Position numbers and translations under genes: made by a program | Shown: piece after piece, positions 24,356-33,720 of the stretch | Layout of the letters: every line of letters begins with the position of its first letter | How positions within the stretch are numbered: position 1 is the stretch's first letter | Assembly (NCBI GenBank): GCA_964457755.1 | Contig: CAYWGC010000001.1 | Location: 1 to 64,000, forward strand | Direction of reading: 5' to 3' | Length of the DNA stretch: 64,000 nt | DNA from: Tharpella sp964457755 | GTDB lineage: Bacteria; Desulfobacterota; Anaeroferrophillalia; Anaeroferrophillales; Tharpellaceae | Notes under the pieces: generated by a model | The model's database searches: none | Seen by the model: the letters and a program-made list of their open reading frames with translations, nothing else | Told to the model about the DNA's origin: nothing

Positions 24356-25381
24356 TTAGAGATATTCACGAATCAGAATTTCGGCGATCTGGACGGCGTT
24401 AAGCGCGGCCCCTTTACGGATATTGTCAGCAACAACCCAGAGGTTAATGCCGTTGGCGATAGATTCATCTTCGCGAATCCGGCCTACCAGGGTGGCGTCC
24501 TGACCGGCGCCATTAATAGCTAAGGGATAGCTGTTTTGCGCAAGATCATCAACCAGTTTAACACCGGGGGCCCGCTCCATGAGTCCACGAACCTCTTCAA
24601 CCGAAATCTTCTCATCGGTCTCTATGTTAATTGACTCAGAGTGACAGTAAAATACCGGTACGCGAACCGCAGTAGCGGTCACGCCAATAGAATCGTCAGC
24701 AAAAATCTTTTTGGTCTCACGCACCATCTTCATCTCTTCTTTAGTATAGCCGTTTTCCAAAAAAACATCGATATGGGGCAGACAATTAAAAGCGATCTGG
24801 TGGGGATAGACATTAACCGGCAGTTCTGACTCCTGATTAAAGAGAGCTAAAACTTGCTTTTCAAGCTCATCAATCGCCTTTTTACCACTGCCGGAGACTG
24901 CCTGATAGGTTGAAACAACGATCCGCTGAATACCGACCTCATCATAGATCGGCTTTAAGGCCACAACCATCTGAATGGTTGAACAGTTTGGGTTGGCAAT
25001 AATCCCGCGAGTCCGATATTCAGCGATGGCTCCAGGATTGACCTCAGGTACAACCAGAGGGACATCGACATCCATGCGAAAGGCGTTGGTGTTATCAATC
25101 ACCACAGCCCCGCTGGCGGCTGCTATCGGAGCATAGACTTCACTGATCGAACCACCCGCCGAAAAAAGAGCGATATCAACCCCGGAAAAAGAGTCCTCGG
25201 TCAGTTCTTCAACTACATATTCAGTCCCTTTAAACTCGTAAGTCTTACCGACCGAATTGGCCGATGCTAAAAGTTTCAGTTGCGCCACGGGAAAATCCCG
25301 CTCTTCCAGGGTCGCAATAAGCTCATTGCCAACTGCGCCGGTCGCACCAACCACGGCGACACTATAACCTGCCTTGTTCAT
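24356..25381 (-). CDS. asd: Aspartate-semialdehyde dehydrogenase
   Basis: A 341-residue cytoplasmic enzyme reducing aspartyl phosphate to the semialdehyde for lysine, methionine and threonine synthesis. N-terminal NADP-binding VAVVGATGAVGNE, catalytic Cys in IIANPNCSTIQM, and the substrate-binding and catalytic block RVPVFYCHSESI are all present. The length is typical. GGAG lies before the ATG. It follows leuD on the same strand, 25 bp away, and is the first core gene after the island. Confidence 0.95.
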   Translation of the reverse strand: MNKAGYSVAVVGATGAVGNELIATLEERDFPVAQLKLLASANSVGKTYEFKGTEYVVEELTEDSFSGVDIALFSAGGSISEVYAPIAAASGAVVIDNTNAFRMDVDVPLVVPEVNPGAIAEYRTRGIIANPNCSTIQMVVALKPIYDEVGIQRIVVSTYQAVSGSGKKAIDELEKQVLALFNQESELPVNVYPHQIAFNCLPHIDVFLENGYTKEEMKMVRETKKIFADDSIGVTATAVRVPVFYCHSESINIETDEKISVEEVRGLMERAPGVKLVDDLAQNSYPLAINGAGQDATLVGRIREDESIANGINLWVVADNIRKGAALNAVQIAEILIREYL

Positions 25382-25406
25382 CTGTTATTCTCCGTTAATA
25401 TAATTA

Positions 25407-25901
25407 TTAAGCCAGTCGCTTGCGCCAATGCTCTATAAGACCACCATCATCAAGCAGTTTCCGCATAAACTCTGGAACCGGCTGGGCTTTATACTGCTGA
25501 CCGCTGGTCAAATCATCAATCGTACCATCAGCCGGATTGACAGCCACCTCATGGCCCGCTTCAATAGCTTTGGCGGCTTCACCCGATTCTAAAATCAAAA
25601 GCCCAGTGTTAAAGGCGTTACGATAGAATATGCGGGCAAAGGTCGGGGCAATCACGCAAGCCACACCGGCCGCTTTGATAGACATCGGGGCGTGTTCGCG
25701 GGAAGAGCCGCAACCAAAATTCTTGCCGGCGACGATGATATCGCCATTCTTAACTTTGCTCGCAAAACCGGTATCAGCATCCTCCATACAGTGCTTAGCC
25801 AACTCCAGAGGATCTGAAGTGTTAAGATAGCGCGCCGGAATAATGGCATCGGTATCGACATCATCACCAAATTTCCAGGCTTTTCCTTGTATTGTATTCA
25901 T
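25407..25901 (-). CDS. leuD: 3-isopropylmalate dehydratase small subunit
   Basis: A 164-residue partner of LeuC in leucine synthesis, of the short archaeal/LeuD2-like type. Visible motifs are GDDVDTDAIIPARYLN and AGKNFGCGSSREHAP. The start lies directly after the leuC stop codon, so the pair is coupled. Confidence 0.95.
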   Translation of the reverse strand: MNTIQGKAWKFGDDVDTDAIIPARYLNTSDPLELAKHCMEDADTGFASKVKNGDIIVAGKNFGCGSSREHAPMSIKAAGVACVIAPTFARIFYRNAFNTGLLILESGEAAKAIEAGHEVAVNPADGTIDDLTSGQQYKAQPVPEFMRKLLDDGGLIEHWRKRLA

Positions 25902-25902
25902 A

Positions 25903-27171
25903 TTAAAGCACCTCTTCCGGGGTAGCGATACGACCTAAAATGGCACTGGCGGCAGCGACTGCCGGGTTACTCAAGTAGACCTCACTCTCGGGATGGCCCA
26001 TGCGGCCGACAAAGTTACGATTAGTCGTGGCCACGGCCCGTTCACCGGCCGCAAGAACTCCCATATGACCACCCAAACAGGGACCGCAAGTTGGCGGTGA
26101 AATCAGGGCTTCAGCATCAAGAAAAATATCGGTCAAACCCTCTTTGATCATCTGCCGATAAACATCCTGGGTCCCGGGGATAATCAGCAGGCGCATATAG
26201 GGTGCCGCTTTTTTCCCTTTAAGAAGCGAGGCCGCCAAACGAAAATCCTCAATCCGACCATTGGTACAGGAACCGATCACAACCTGATCAATAGCAATCT
26301 TATCGGCGGCGGCAAGATCAACCGAACGACTTTTATCGGGCAGCGGTGGGTAGGCGACCTGAGGCCTGATTTTTGACACATCGATGTCGATAGTTTTATG
26401 ATAAACCGCATCAGCATCACTTGCAAAAAGCGTGTAGTCGCGTTGCGCCCGAGAGCGGACATAGTCGAGAGTAATTTCGTCGGGAGCGATAATCCCATTT
26501 TTAGCGCCCGCTTCAATCGCCATATTGGCCATTGACATACGCCCGTACATCGGCAAAGACTCAATGGTTTCACCCATCATTTCAAGCGCCTGATAGAGAG
26601 CGCCATCGACTTTTAAAATGCCAATCGTATGGAGAATCAGATCCTTGCCTTCGACCCAAGGTGACAGCTTACCATGATAGACCACCTTAATGGTCTCAGG
26701 AACCTTGAGCCAGACCTTACCGGTCGCCATGGCCGCGGCGAGATCAGTACTGCCGACACCTGTCGCAAAAGCCCCCAAAGCACCATAGGTACAAGTATGA
26801 GAATCAGCCCCGATGATCAAATCTCCGGGCAGAACCAAACCTTTTTCCGGTAAGAGGACATGCTCAATCCCGACCCGGCCGATCTCAAAATAGTTTTTAA
26901 GCTCCTGTTTTTTGGCAAAATCACGCAATATTTTGGCCTGCTCGGCCGACTTAATATCTTTATTGGGAGTAAAATGGTCGGGAATCAGGAGTACCCGTTC
27001 GTCATCAAAAACCTTTTCCACCCCGAGTTTGCCAAACTCGGCAATTGCAATCGGAGCCGTCACATCATTGGCCAAGGCAATATCGACCTGGGCTTCAATC
27101 AATTGTCCAGGTTCGACCGTATCGAGTCCAGCATGAAAAGCGAGAATTTTTTCGGTTATTGTCTGGGCCAT
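25903..27171 (-). CDS. leuC: 3-isopropylmalate dehydratase large subunit
   Basis: A 422-residue Fe-S isomerase of the aconitase family. Cluster ligands are visible as Cys in VVIGSCTNGR and in PPTCGPCLGGH, with GADSHTCTYGALG in the active site. The start at 27171 (MAQTITEKILAF) is preceded by AGGAG; the longer frame from 27246 is not supported. It lies in the leuA-leuC-leuD-asd operon. Confidence 0.95.
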   Translation of the reverse strand: MAQTITEKILAFHAGLDTVEPGQLIEAQVDIALANDVTAPIAIAEFGKLGVEKVFDDERVLLIPDHFTPNKDIKSAEQAKILRDFAKKQELKNYFEIGRVGIEHVLLPEKGLVLPGDLIIGADSHTCTYGALGAFATGVGSTDLAAAMATGKVWLKVPETIKVVYHGKLSPWVEGKDLILHTIGILKVDGALYQALEMMGETIESLPMYGRMSMANMAIEAGAKNGIIAPDEITLDYVRSRAQRDYTLFASDADAVYHKTIDIDVSKIRPQVAYPPLPDKSRSVDLAAADKIAIDQVVIGSCTNGRIEDFRLAASLLKGKKAAPYMRLLIIPGTQDVYRQMIKEGLTDIFLDAEALISPPTCGPCLGGHMGVLAAGERAVATTNRNFVGRMGHPESEVYLSNPAVAAASAILGRIATPEEVL

Positions 27172-27264
27172 AAATTTTTCTCCTAATGCGGGCTTTGCCC
27201 GCAAATAAGTAACTCTTATCAGAACATTTCTTGTTTTTTCAAACAATAAATAGCCTGTAAGGTA

Positions 27265-28797
27265 CTAAACAGTCACTTGGGGACGGTTACGTTTCTTATA
27301 CTCAAGTTTATTAAGAGCGTTCATATAGGCTTTAGCACTGGCCACAACAACACAGGTGTGAGCCCCTTGACCCATAACCGTCAACCCATCTTCACGAATC
27401 CTGACGGTCACCTCACCGAGAGCGTCCGTACCCCCTGTAATTGATTTAACCTCATAAGTCAAGAGACGGCTCTGGGTGTTGGTTAACTGTTTAATAGTCT
27501 TAAAAACCGCATCGATGGCGCCGTCACCAAATTCAGCGCCATTCCGGTTTTGACCCTCGACCTCAATCTCTAATGTGGCACTCGGCATCGCCACCGTACC
27601 ACTGTTAACGCTGACAAATTTGAGCTCAAAATAGTGCGGAATACGGATAATTTCATCAGCGATCAAAGCGTCGATGTCCTCATCAAAAATCTCCTTTTTC
27701 TTATCCGCCAACTTTTTGAAAGCAACAAAAGCGGTTTCAACCTGTGGCGCTTCAAGTTCATAACCCAGATCATTGATTTTTTCTTGAAAAGCATGGCGGC
27801 CGGAGTGTTTCCCCATGACCAGGCTATTTTGCGGCAAGCCGATCGATTCTGGAGTCATAATTTCGTAGGTTGCTTTGTTTTTCAAAACTCCATCCTGATG
27901 GATACCGGCCTCGTGCGCAAAGGCGTTAGCCCCGACAATCGCCTTATTAGGCTGGACCCGGATACCTGTAACCTGGCTGACCAGACGACTGCTGGGATAT
28001 ATCTGAGTTGTCACAATACCGGTCTCATAAGCCAGATTATCGGGCCGCGTCCGCAACGCCATCACCAGCTCTTCAAGTGAGGAGTTACCAGCCCTCTCGC
28101 CGATACCGTTGATCGTACATTCAACCTGGCGGGCTCCAGCCTGAATCGCCGCAATCGAGTTAGCGGTCGCCAGCCCAAGATCGTTATGGCAATGAACTGA
28201 GATAACAACGCCATCACCACCATGGGGCAGACGTTCTCTGATCGAATTTATCATTGCAAAATATTCACGGGGCACAGTATAACCGACTGTATCCGGGATA
28301 TTGATGGTTCTGGCACCAGCCTCAATTACAGCGGTAAAGATTTTAACCAGAAAATCAATATCGCTACGGGTCGCATCTTCGGCCGAAAACTCAATATTTG
28401 AAGTCAGCGTCCGGGCGTAACGAACCGCGGCCACAGCTTGTTCAAGAACCGCCGCAGGCTCCATCTGCAGTTTATGCTGCATATGGATCGATGAAGTCGC
28501 AATAAATGTATGAATGCGAGGATCAGCTCCACCCTTTAAAGCCTCCCAGGCACGATCGATATCAGTGCGACTGGCCCGGGCAAGTCCCGCCACCTGACAA
28601 CCCCGAATTTTGTCACTCACCAACTTAACCCCGGCAAAATCACCCTCTGATGCGATCGGAAAACCGGCTTCAATGACATCAACCCCAAGCTTTTCAAGCT
28701 GTTTAGCCAGCAACAATTTCTCATCCACATTCATACTGGCACCGGGTGACTGTTCACCATCTCTTAAGGTCGTATCAAAAATTGTTATCCTGTCCAT
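27265..28797 (-). CDS. leuA: 2-isopropylmalate synthase
   Basis: A 510-residue enzyme committing 2-oxoisovalerate and acetyl-CoA to leucine synthesis. HMGL-like barrel with FDTTLRDGEQSPGA and the metal-binding VHCHNDLGLA; a C-terminal LeuA allosteric domain (about 385-505) with SGTVAMPSATLEIEV for leucine feedback. The start at 28797 follows GGAGG; the ATG at 28809 overlaps that site. A 93-bp gap with a small GCGGGC hairpin separates it from leuC. Confidence 0.95.
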   Translation of the reverse strand: MDRITIFDTTLRDGEQSPGASMNVDEKLLLAKQLEKLGVDVIEAGFPIASEGDFAGVKLVSDKIRGCQVAGLARASRTDIDRAWEALKGGADPRIHTFIATSSIHMQHKLQMEPAAVLEQAVAAVRYARTLTSNIEFSAEDATRSDIDFLVKIFTAVIEAGARTINIPDTVGYTVPREYFAMINSIRERLPHGGDGVVISVHCHNDLGLATANSIAAIQAGARQVECTINGIGERAGNSSLEELVMALRTRPDNLAYETGIVTTQIYPSSRLVSQVTGIRVQPNKAIVGANAFAHEAGIHQDGVLKNKATYEIMTPESIGLPQNSLVMGKHSGRHAFQEKINDLGYELEAPQVETAFVAFKKLADKKKEIFDEDIDALIADEIIRIPHYFELKFVSVNSGTVAMPSATLEIEVEGQNRNGAEFGDGAIDAVFKTIKQLTNTQSRLLTYEVKSITGGTDALGEVTVRIREDGLTVMGQGAHTCVVVASAKAYMNALNKLEYKKRNRPQVTV

Positions 28798-28847
28798 GAT
28801 TTCCTCCATATGAAAAACATTAATTTGAAAATATTTGCAATCGTAGC

Positions 28848-28892
28848 AAAAAAATCCCCCTGAATTCTTTCGCGAACTCAGGGGGATTTTTT
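28848..28892 (-). terminator. Terminator between pssA and leuA
   Basis: A 15-bp stem AAAAAATCCCCCTGA and complement with T's on both sides, suited to ending the argC-ilv-psd-pssA transcript before leuA. Confidence 0.85.
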
Positions 28893-28926
28893 ATAATCAA
28901 TCGGGTTAGTTTGTGTATCGGTTAAG

Positions 28927-29670
28927 CTAATGCACAACCCTCTCCTCATCGGCCCCTTGAGTCCGCTTTTTTAGGAGTCCGGTTAGTAGGAGCAGAGACT
29001 TGACCGGCCCCGAAAACGTGTAGATAACGGCTAAGATAAAGAGGGAGATCTGCGGTTCGGCAGCAATAACGATAAAGACAACAGCCACCATAACCAAAGC
29101 CTTAAAAGGCGCCCGACCCTGGAAAATAGACTCTTTAAAAGCTGGATATTTAACATTGCTGACCATCAGAAAAGCTAGCCCGTAACAGAGCAAGAGGAGA
29201 AGAATATTACGCTCAACCCCGACCGCACCCAGGTGATCGGCAATCAAAACAGTAGTCGCGGCCATGCTGGCCGCGGCCGGAATCGGCAAACCAGTAAAGG
29301 TACCCTTTTCAGATGTTTCCGCCTGAACATTGTATCGAGCCAGACGTAAAGCCCCGCAGGCAACAAAGAGAAACGCAGCCAACCAACCAAGACGACCAAA
29401 AGAGGAGAGGCTCCACTGGAAGATCAGTAAGGCCGGAGCGACTCCGAAAGAGACGAGATCGGCCAATGAATCGAACTCCATGCCGAAACGGCTGGTGGCA
29501 TTCATCATCCGCGCCACCTTGCCATCAAGAATATCAAAAACATTGGCCACAATGATAGCGGTGGCAGCAGTACCATAATCACCTTTGATAGCCGAAATCA
29601 TGGCGAAAAAACCACAAAAAAGGTTACCCATGGTAAACAGGTTGGGCAGCAGATAAATTCCGCGTATCAT
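28927..29670 (-). CDS. pssA: CDP-diacylglycerol-serine O-phosphatidyltransferase
   Basis: A 247-residue inner-membrane enzyme making phosphatidylserine. The CDP-alcohol phosphotransferase signature D-x2-DG-x2-AR-x8-G-x3-D-x3-D is complete at about 46-68 (DILDGKVARMMNATSRFG onward). Several hydrophobic helices follow. It lies directly after psd, so the two consecutive steps to phosphatidylethanolamine are cotranscribed. Confidence 0.95.
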   Translation of the reverse strand: MIRGIYLLPNLFTMGNLFCGFFAMISAIKGDYGTAATAIIVANVFDILDGKVARMMNATSRFGMEFDSLADLVSFGVAPALLIFQWSLSSFGRLGWLAAFLFVACGALRLARYNVQAETSEKGTFTGLPIPAAASMAATTVLIADHLGAVGVERNILLLLLCYGLAFLMVSNVKYPAFKESIFQGRAPFKALVMVAVVFIVIAAEPQISLFILAVIYTFSGPVKSLLLLTGLLKKRTQGADEERVVH

Positions 29671-29730
29671 GTCAAATCCCCACTGATTCTCAAGTTCTTC
29701 ATAAACTACCTACCTAAGCCTATAACACAA

Positions 29731-30399
29731 TTACTCAACATTTGGCAAGTAACCAATAATCGTCTCTCCACCTTTGACATGTTGCCCGACAGAGATATCA
29801 ATTTCGGTTTGCGTTGGCAGATAGAGATCCACCCGCGAGCCAAAACGAATCAGTCCGAAACGCTCACCTTTTTCCAAGGTATCATCGGGACTGACAAAAC
29901 AGACAATGCGGCGGGCAATGAGACCCGCAATTTGAACAAAGGCTAGGCGCCGCCCCTGCTCATCCTCCATGACCACCAGATTGCGCTCGTTCTCTTCCGC
30001 AGCTTTATCAAGATTAGCAGAAAAAAACTTTCCCGGTTTATAGTGAATTTCAAGCACCCGTCCGGCTGCGGGAGAGCGATTAACATGGACATTAAAGACC
30101 GACATAAAGATACTGACTTTGGTGCACTCGTCCATACCTGAAAGTTCCGGACCATCAACCTGGGTAACTGACAAAATTCGACCATCAGCGGGAGAGACCA
30201 CGGTACCTTCTCGAAAAGGTGGATAGCGCTCAGGGTTACGAAAAAAAGAGCCCGTAAAAATAGCCAGCAGCAAAGTCAGCTTCCAGAGCCAGCCCCAGCC
30301 GAGAAGAAAAAAGATAATAGTCGCTAAACCCAACCCCAAAACCCAACGATGACCCTCGGGGTGAATTTTATCCAACACCGGCAGATTACTCAATTTCAA
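29731..30399 (-). CDS. psd: Phosphatidylserine decarboxylase proenzyme
   Basis: A 222-residue short-form (PSD-A like) decarboxylase giving phosphatidylethanolamine. It self-cleaves at the Gly-Ser in LIRFGSRVD near residue 190 to form the pyruvoyl group. An N-terminal hydrophobic segment (LGLATIIFFLLGWGWLW) anchors it, and HVNRSPAAGRVLE is the conserved His motif. It is followed by pssA. Confidence 0.93.
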   Translation of the reverse strand: MKLSNLPVLDKIHPEGHRWVLGLGLATIIFFLLGWGWLWKLTLLLAIFTGSFFRNPERYPPFREGTVVSPADGRILSVTQVDGPELSGMDECTKVSIFMSVFNVHVNRSPAAGRVLEIHYKPGKFFSANLDKAAEENERNLVVMEDEQGRRLAFVQIAGLIARRIVCFVSPDDTLEKGERFGLIRFGSRVDLYLPTQTEIDISVGQHVKGGETIIGYLPNVE

Positions 30400-30414
30400 A
30401 ATATGACTCCTCTC

Positions 30415-31431
30415 TTAATTCTTATTTTTATCAACCAGTTTATCTTTACTGATCCAGCTCATCATGGAGCGCAGTTTCTCACCAACCTGCTCGATTTGGT
30501 GCTCCGCTCCATTCCGGGTCAGAGCATTAAAAACCGGCCGATTGGCCTGGTTTTCAAGAATCCATTCGCGGGCAAAAGAGCCATCCTGAATCTCAGCCAG
30601 GATCTCAGCCATCGCTTCCCGACTCGCCTCGTTAATCACCCGAGGTCCACGGGTCAGATCACCAAACTGGGCTGTATTACTGATCGAATAACGCATATTA
30701 CTAATTCCGCCCTCATAAATCAAGTCAACAATCAACTTAAGTTCATGAAGACACTCAAAATAGGCCATCTCCGGAGCGTAACCGGCATCGACCAGGGTTT
30801 CAAAACCAGCCTGAATCAATTCCGTCACCCCGCCGCAAAGCACAGCCTGCTCGCCAAAGAGATCAGTTTCAGTCTCTTCGCGAAAACTGGTTTCAATAAT
30901 TCCGGCACGCCCACCACCGATACCACAGGCATAGGCTAAAGCCAAATCACGAGAATTGCCGGAAGGATCCTGGTGGATAGCAATCAGGGTCGGGACTCCC
31001 ATACCCTTGGTATATTCATGACGTACCAGATGACCAGGCCCTTTTGGAGCAGCCATAAAGACATTGACTCCAGCCGGGGGCACAATCTGCCCATAATGAA
31101 TATTAAAACCGTGAGCAAAAACCAGATAGTCACCCTCTTTAAGATTGGGGGCGATATCTTCACGATAGAGGGCCGCCTGTAGTTCATCGGGAACCAGAAT
31201 CATTATCACTTGCGCCTGACGGACGGCTGCAGCCGTTTCTAAAAGCGGCAAACCACCAGTTTCAGCCTTCTGCCACGAAGGGCCATCGGGACGCAAACCA
31301 ACCACGACATCAAAACCACTATCCTTCAAGTTATGGGCATGGGCATGACCTTGGCTGCCATAACCGATAACCGCAATTTTTTTACCCTGTAAAACCGACA
31401 AATCCGCATCTTTCTCATAATAGAGCTGCAT
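30415..31431 (-). CDS. ilvC: Ketol-acid reductoisomerase
   Basis: A 338-residue class I enzyme of valine and isoleucine synthesis. NADPH-binding IAVIGYGSQGHAHAHNL lies at the N-terminus; metal-binding acidic residues include GETETDLFGEQ-like EETETDLFGEQAVL. The length fits class I. It is downstream of ilvBN. Confidence 0.97.
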   Translation of the reverse strand: MQLYYEKDADLSVLQGKKIAVIGYGSQGHAHAHNLKDSGFDVVVGLRPDGPSWQKAETGGLPLLETAAAVRQAQVIMILVPDELQAALYREDIAPNLKEGDYLVFAHGFNIHYGQIVPPAGVNVFMAAPKGPGHLVRHEYTKGMGVPTLIAIHQDPSGNSRDLALAYACGIGGGRAGIIETSFREETETDLFGEQAVLCGGVTELIQAGFETLVDAGYAPEMAYFECLHELKLIVDLIYEGGISNMRYSISNTAQFGDLTRGPRVINEASREAMAEILAEIQDGSFAREWILENQANRPVFNALTRNGAEHQIEQVGEKLRSMMSWISKDKLVDKNKN

Positions 31432-31479
31432 TTTCTACTGCCTCCTAAACTTTTAAGTTAAAATCGATCCTAAATTAAT

Positions 31480-31965
31480 TCATTTACCACAATCACGAGC
31501 TAAAGCAACCATGCCGGTACGCGACACGTCTTTAATCCCGAAAGGCCCAAGCACTTCAAGAGCAACCTCTATTTTAGCCCGCTCACCAGTCATCTCAACG
31601 ATCAAAGAACGCGGCCCCAATTCCAAAACCCGGGCTTGATAGACCTCAATCAAACGAAGTAACTCAAGCCTTTTCGAACCGCTGCTGACGACAAATTTCA
31701 TAAGTACCATTTCGCGAGCCATCTGGACCGACTCGGTAAGCTCAACCACTTTTATTACATTAATGAGCTTATTGAGCTGTTTCGTAATCTGCTCAATGAT
31801 ATGATCAGCCCCCTGCGTTACAATCGTCATACTTGATATAGTTGAATCATCGGTTTCGGCGACAGTCAGGCTTTCAATATTAAAACCGCGCCCACTAAAA
31901 AGAGAGGCGATACGAGAAAGGACCCCAAATTCATTTTCAACCAACACATTTATAATATGTTTCAT
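31480..31965 (-). CDS. ilvN: Acetolactate synthase small (regulatory) subunit
   Basis: A 161-residue regulatory subunit of the IlvH type. The N-terminal ACT domain HIINVLVENEFGVLSRIASL binds valine for feedback; the C-terminal domain follows. It is 14 bp downstream of ilvB. Confidence 0.95.
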   Translation of the reverse strand: MKHIINVLVENEFGVLSRIASLFSGRGFNIESLTVAETDDSTISSMTIVTQGADHIIEQITKQLNKLINVIKVVELTESVQMAREMVLMKFVVSSGSKRLELLRLIEVYQARVLELGPRSLIVEMTGERAKIEVALEVLGPFGIKDVSRTGMVALARDCGK

Positions 31966-31979
31966 ATCAGCCCTCCTCC

Positions 31980-33677
31980 TTAAACCAGCAACATTTTGGA
32001 GATCGCCTCACCAGCGGGTACCATGGGATAAACATTCTCTTCACTCGCCACGACAACATCAACAACCACCGGTCCCGGGTGCGCAAAAGCTTGCCGCAAA
32101 ACCGGTTCAACCTCGGCCGGGGTCCGCGCCCTAAGACCCAAGGCACCATAGGCTTCAGCCAGTTTAACAAAATCTGGCGCATGATTCATTTGCGTTGACG
32201 AGTAGTGTTTGTCGAAAAAGAGCTCCTGCCACTGCCGCACCATCCCTAAATAACCGTTATTAAGGATAATCACTTTAACCGGCAAGTTATACTGCACCAC
32301 GGTGGCCAACTCCTGGCTGTTCATCTGGATACTACCGTCACCGGCAATATCGATAACCAGGCGCTCGGGAAAGGCAACTTGAGCCCCCATTGCCGCCGGC
32401 AAGCCGTAGCCCATGGTTCCAAGACCGCCGGAGGTCAACCAACTACGGGGTTTGGTGAAATTGAAAAACTGAGCTGCCCACATCTGGTTCTGACCCACCT
32501 CAGTGCTGATAATCGGGTTATCCCCTTGTGTCAGTTGACTGATTTTCTCAACCACAAATTGCGGTTTAATAATATCGTCCTGCACGTAAGAGAGTTTATG
32601 CAGATCCCGCCAACGGGCAATCTGACTCAACCAATCATCATGGCCAACGGCACAGAGCTCAACTTGATCAGGCGAATCCTTAACCACTTCGAGCATCTTT
32701 TGCATAACATCCAAGAGATCACCAACAATCGGAATATCAACATCAACATTTTTACTGATCGAGGTGGGATCGATATCAACATGAATAATCTTGGCATCGG
32801 ACGCAAATTTATCGATCCGGCCGGTTACCCGGTCATCAAAACGAGCGCCAAAGGCAACCAGAACATCACTTTCAGTAACCGCCATATTGGCCCGATAAGT
32901 ACCATGCATACCCAGCATCCCCAAAGAGAGATAGTCATCTTCAGGAAAAGCTCCAAGACCCATCAAGGTTGTGGTTACCGGTATATTAAGCTTTTGGGCA
33001 AGTTCGGTCAACGGGGCTGCAGCATTAGCCAGGACAACCCCGCCGCCAACATAAAAAAGAGGGCGCCGCGCCTTGAAAAGCAGCTGCATGGCCCGCTTAA
33101 CTTGACCAGCATGACCAGTATAATTTGGATTATAACCTTTAAGTGAAGGTTTTACAGCCTGTTTCTTAACCCCCATGCCGGCAATAATATCTTTGGGCAA
33201 ATCAACCAGAACCGGCCCAGGACGGCCGCTGCCAGCAATATGAAAAGCTTCGTTAACAATCCGCTCCAGATCTTCAACCCTTTTAACAAGAAAATTATGC
33301 TTGGTGCAGGGCCTGGTGATGCCGACAATATCGGCTTCCTGAAAAGCGTCATTACCAATCAACGGAGTCGGCACCTGCCCGGTAAAGACGACTATCGGAA
33401 TTGAATCCATATTAGCCGTCGCCAAACCGGTAACCGTATTCGTCGCTCCGGGACCGGAAGTCACCAGAGCCACCCCAATTTTCCCGGTAGCCCGGGCATA
33501 GCCATCCGCGGCATGAACCGCCGCCTGTTCGTGGCGCACCAAAAAATGACGACATGAGTATTCCGGCATATGGTCATAGAGATTAATTACAGCACCACCG
33601 GGATAGCCAAAAATCACCTCGACCCCCTGCTCCTGTAAAACTTCAAGGAGTATCTGGGCTCCATTTATCTTTTTCAT
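31980..33677 (-). CDS. ilvB: Acetolactate synthase large subunit
   Basis: A 565-residue thiamine-diphosphate and FAD enzyme making acetolactate. The N-terminal VIFGYPGGAVINLYD with catalytic Glu in LVRHEQAAVHAADGYAR, and ThDP/Mg motif GDGSIQMNSQELATVVQ with NNGYLGMVRQW, are intact. The ATG at 33677 is 5 bases after AAGGAGG; a GTG two codons earlier is less likely. Confidence 0.97.
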   Translation of the reverse strand: MKKINGAQILLEVLQEQGVEVIFGYPGGAVINLYDHMPEYSCRHFLVRHEQAAVHAADGYARATGKIGVALVTSGPGATNTVTGLATANMDSIPIVVFTGQVPTPLIGNDAFQEADIVGITRPCTKHNFLVKRVEDLERIVNEAFHIAGSGRPGPVLVDLPKDIIAGMGVKKQAVKPSLKGYNPNYTGHAGQVKRAMQLLFKARRPLFYVGGGVVLANAAAPLTELAQKLNIPVTTTLMGLGAFPEDDYLSLGMLGMHGTYRANMAVTESDVLVAFGARFDDRVTGRIDKFASDAKIIHVDIDPTSISKNVDVDIPIVGDLLDVMQKMLEVVKDSPDQVELCAVGHDDWLSQIARWRDLHKLSYVQDDIIKPQFVVEKISQLTQGDNPIISTEVGQNQMWAAQFFNFTKPRSWLTSGGLGTMGYGLPAAMGAQVAFPERLVIDIAGDGSIQMNSQELATVVQYNLPVKVIILNNGYLGMVRQWQELFFDKHYSSTQMNHAPDFVKLAEAYGALGLRARTPAEVEPVLRQAFAHPGPVVVDVVVASEENVYPMVPAGEAISKMLLV

Positions 33678-33720
33678 CCGCACCTCCTTATTTTCACAAT
33701 AAAAACGCCGTCAATCTTAG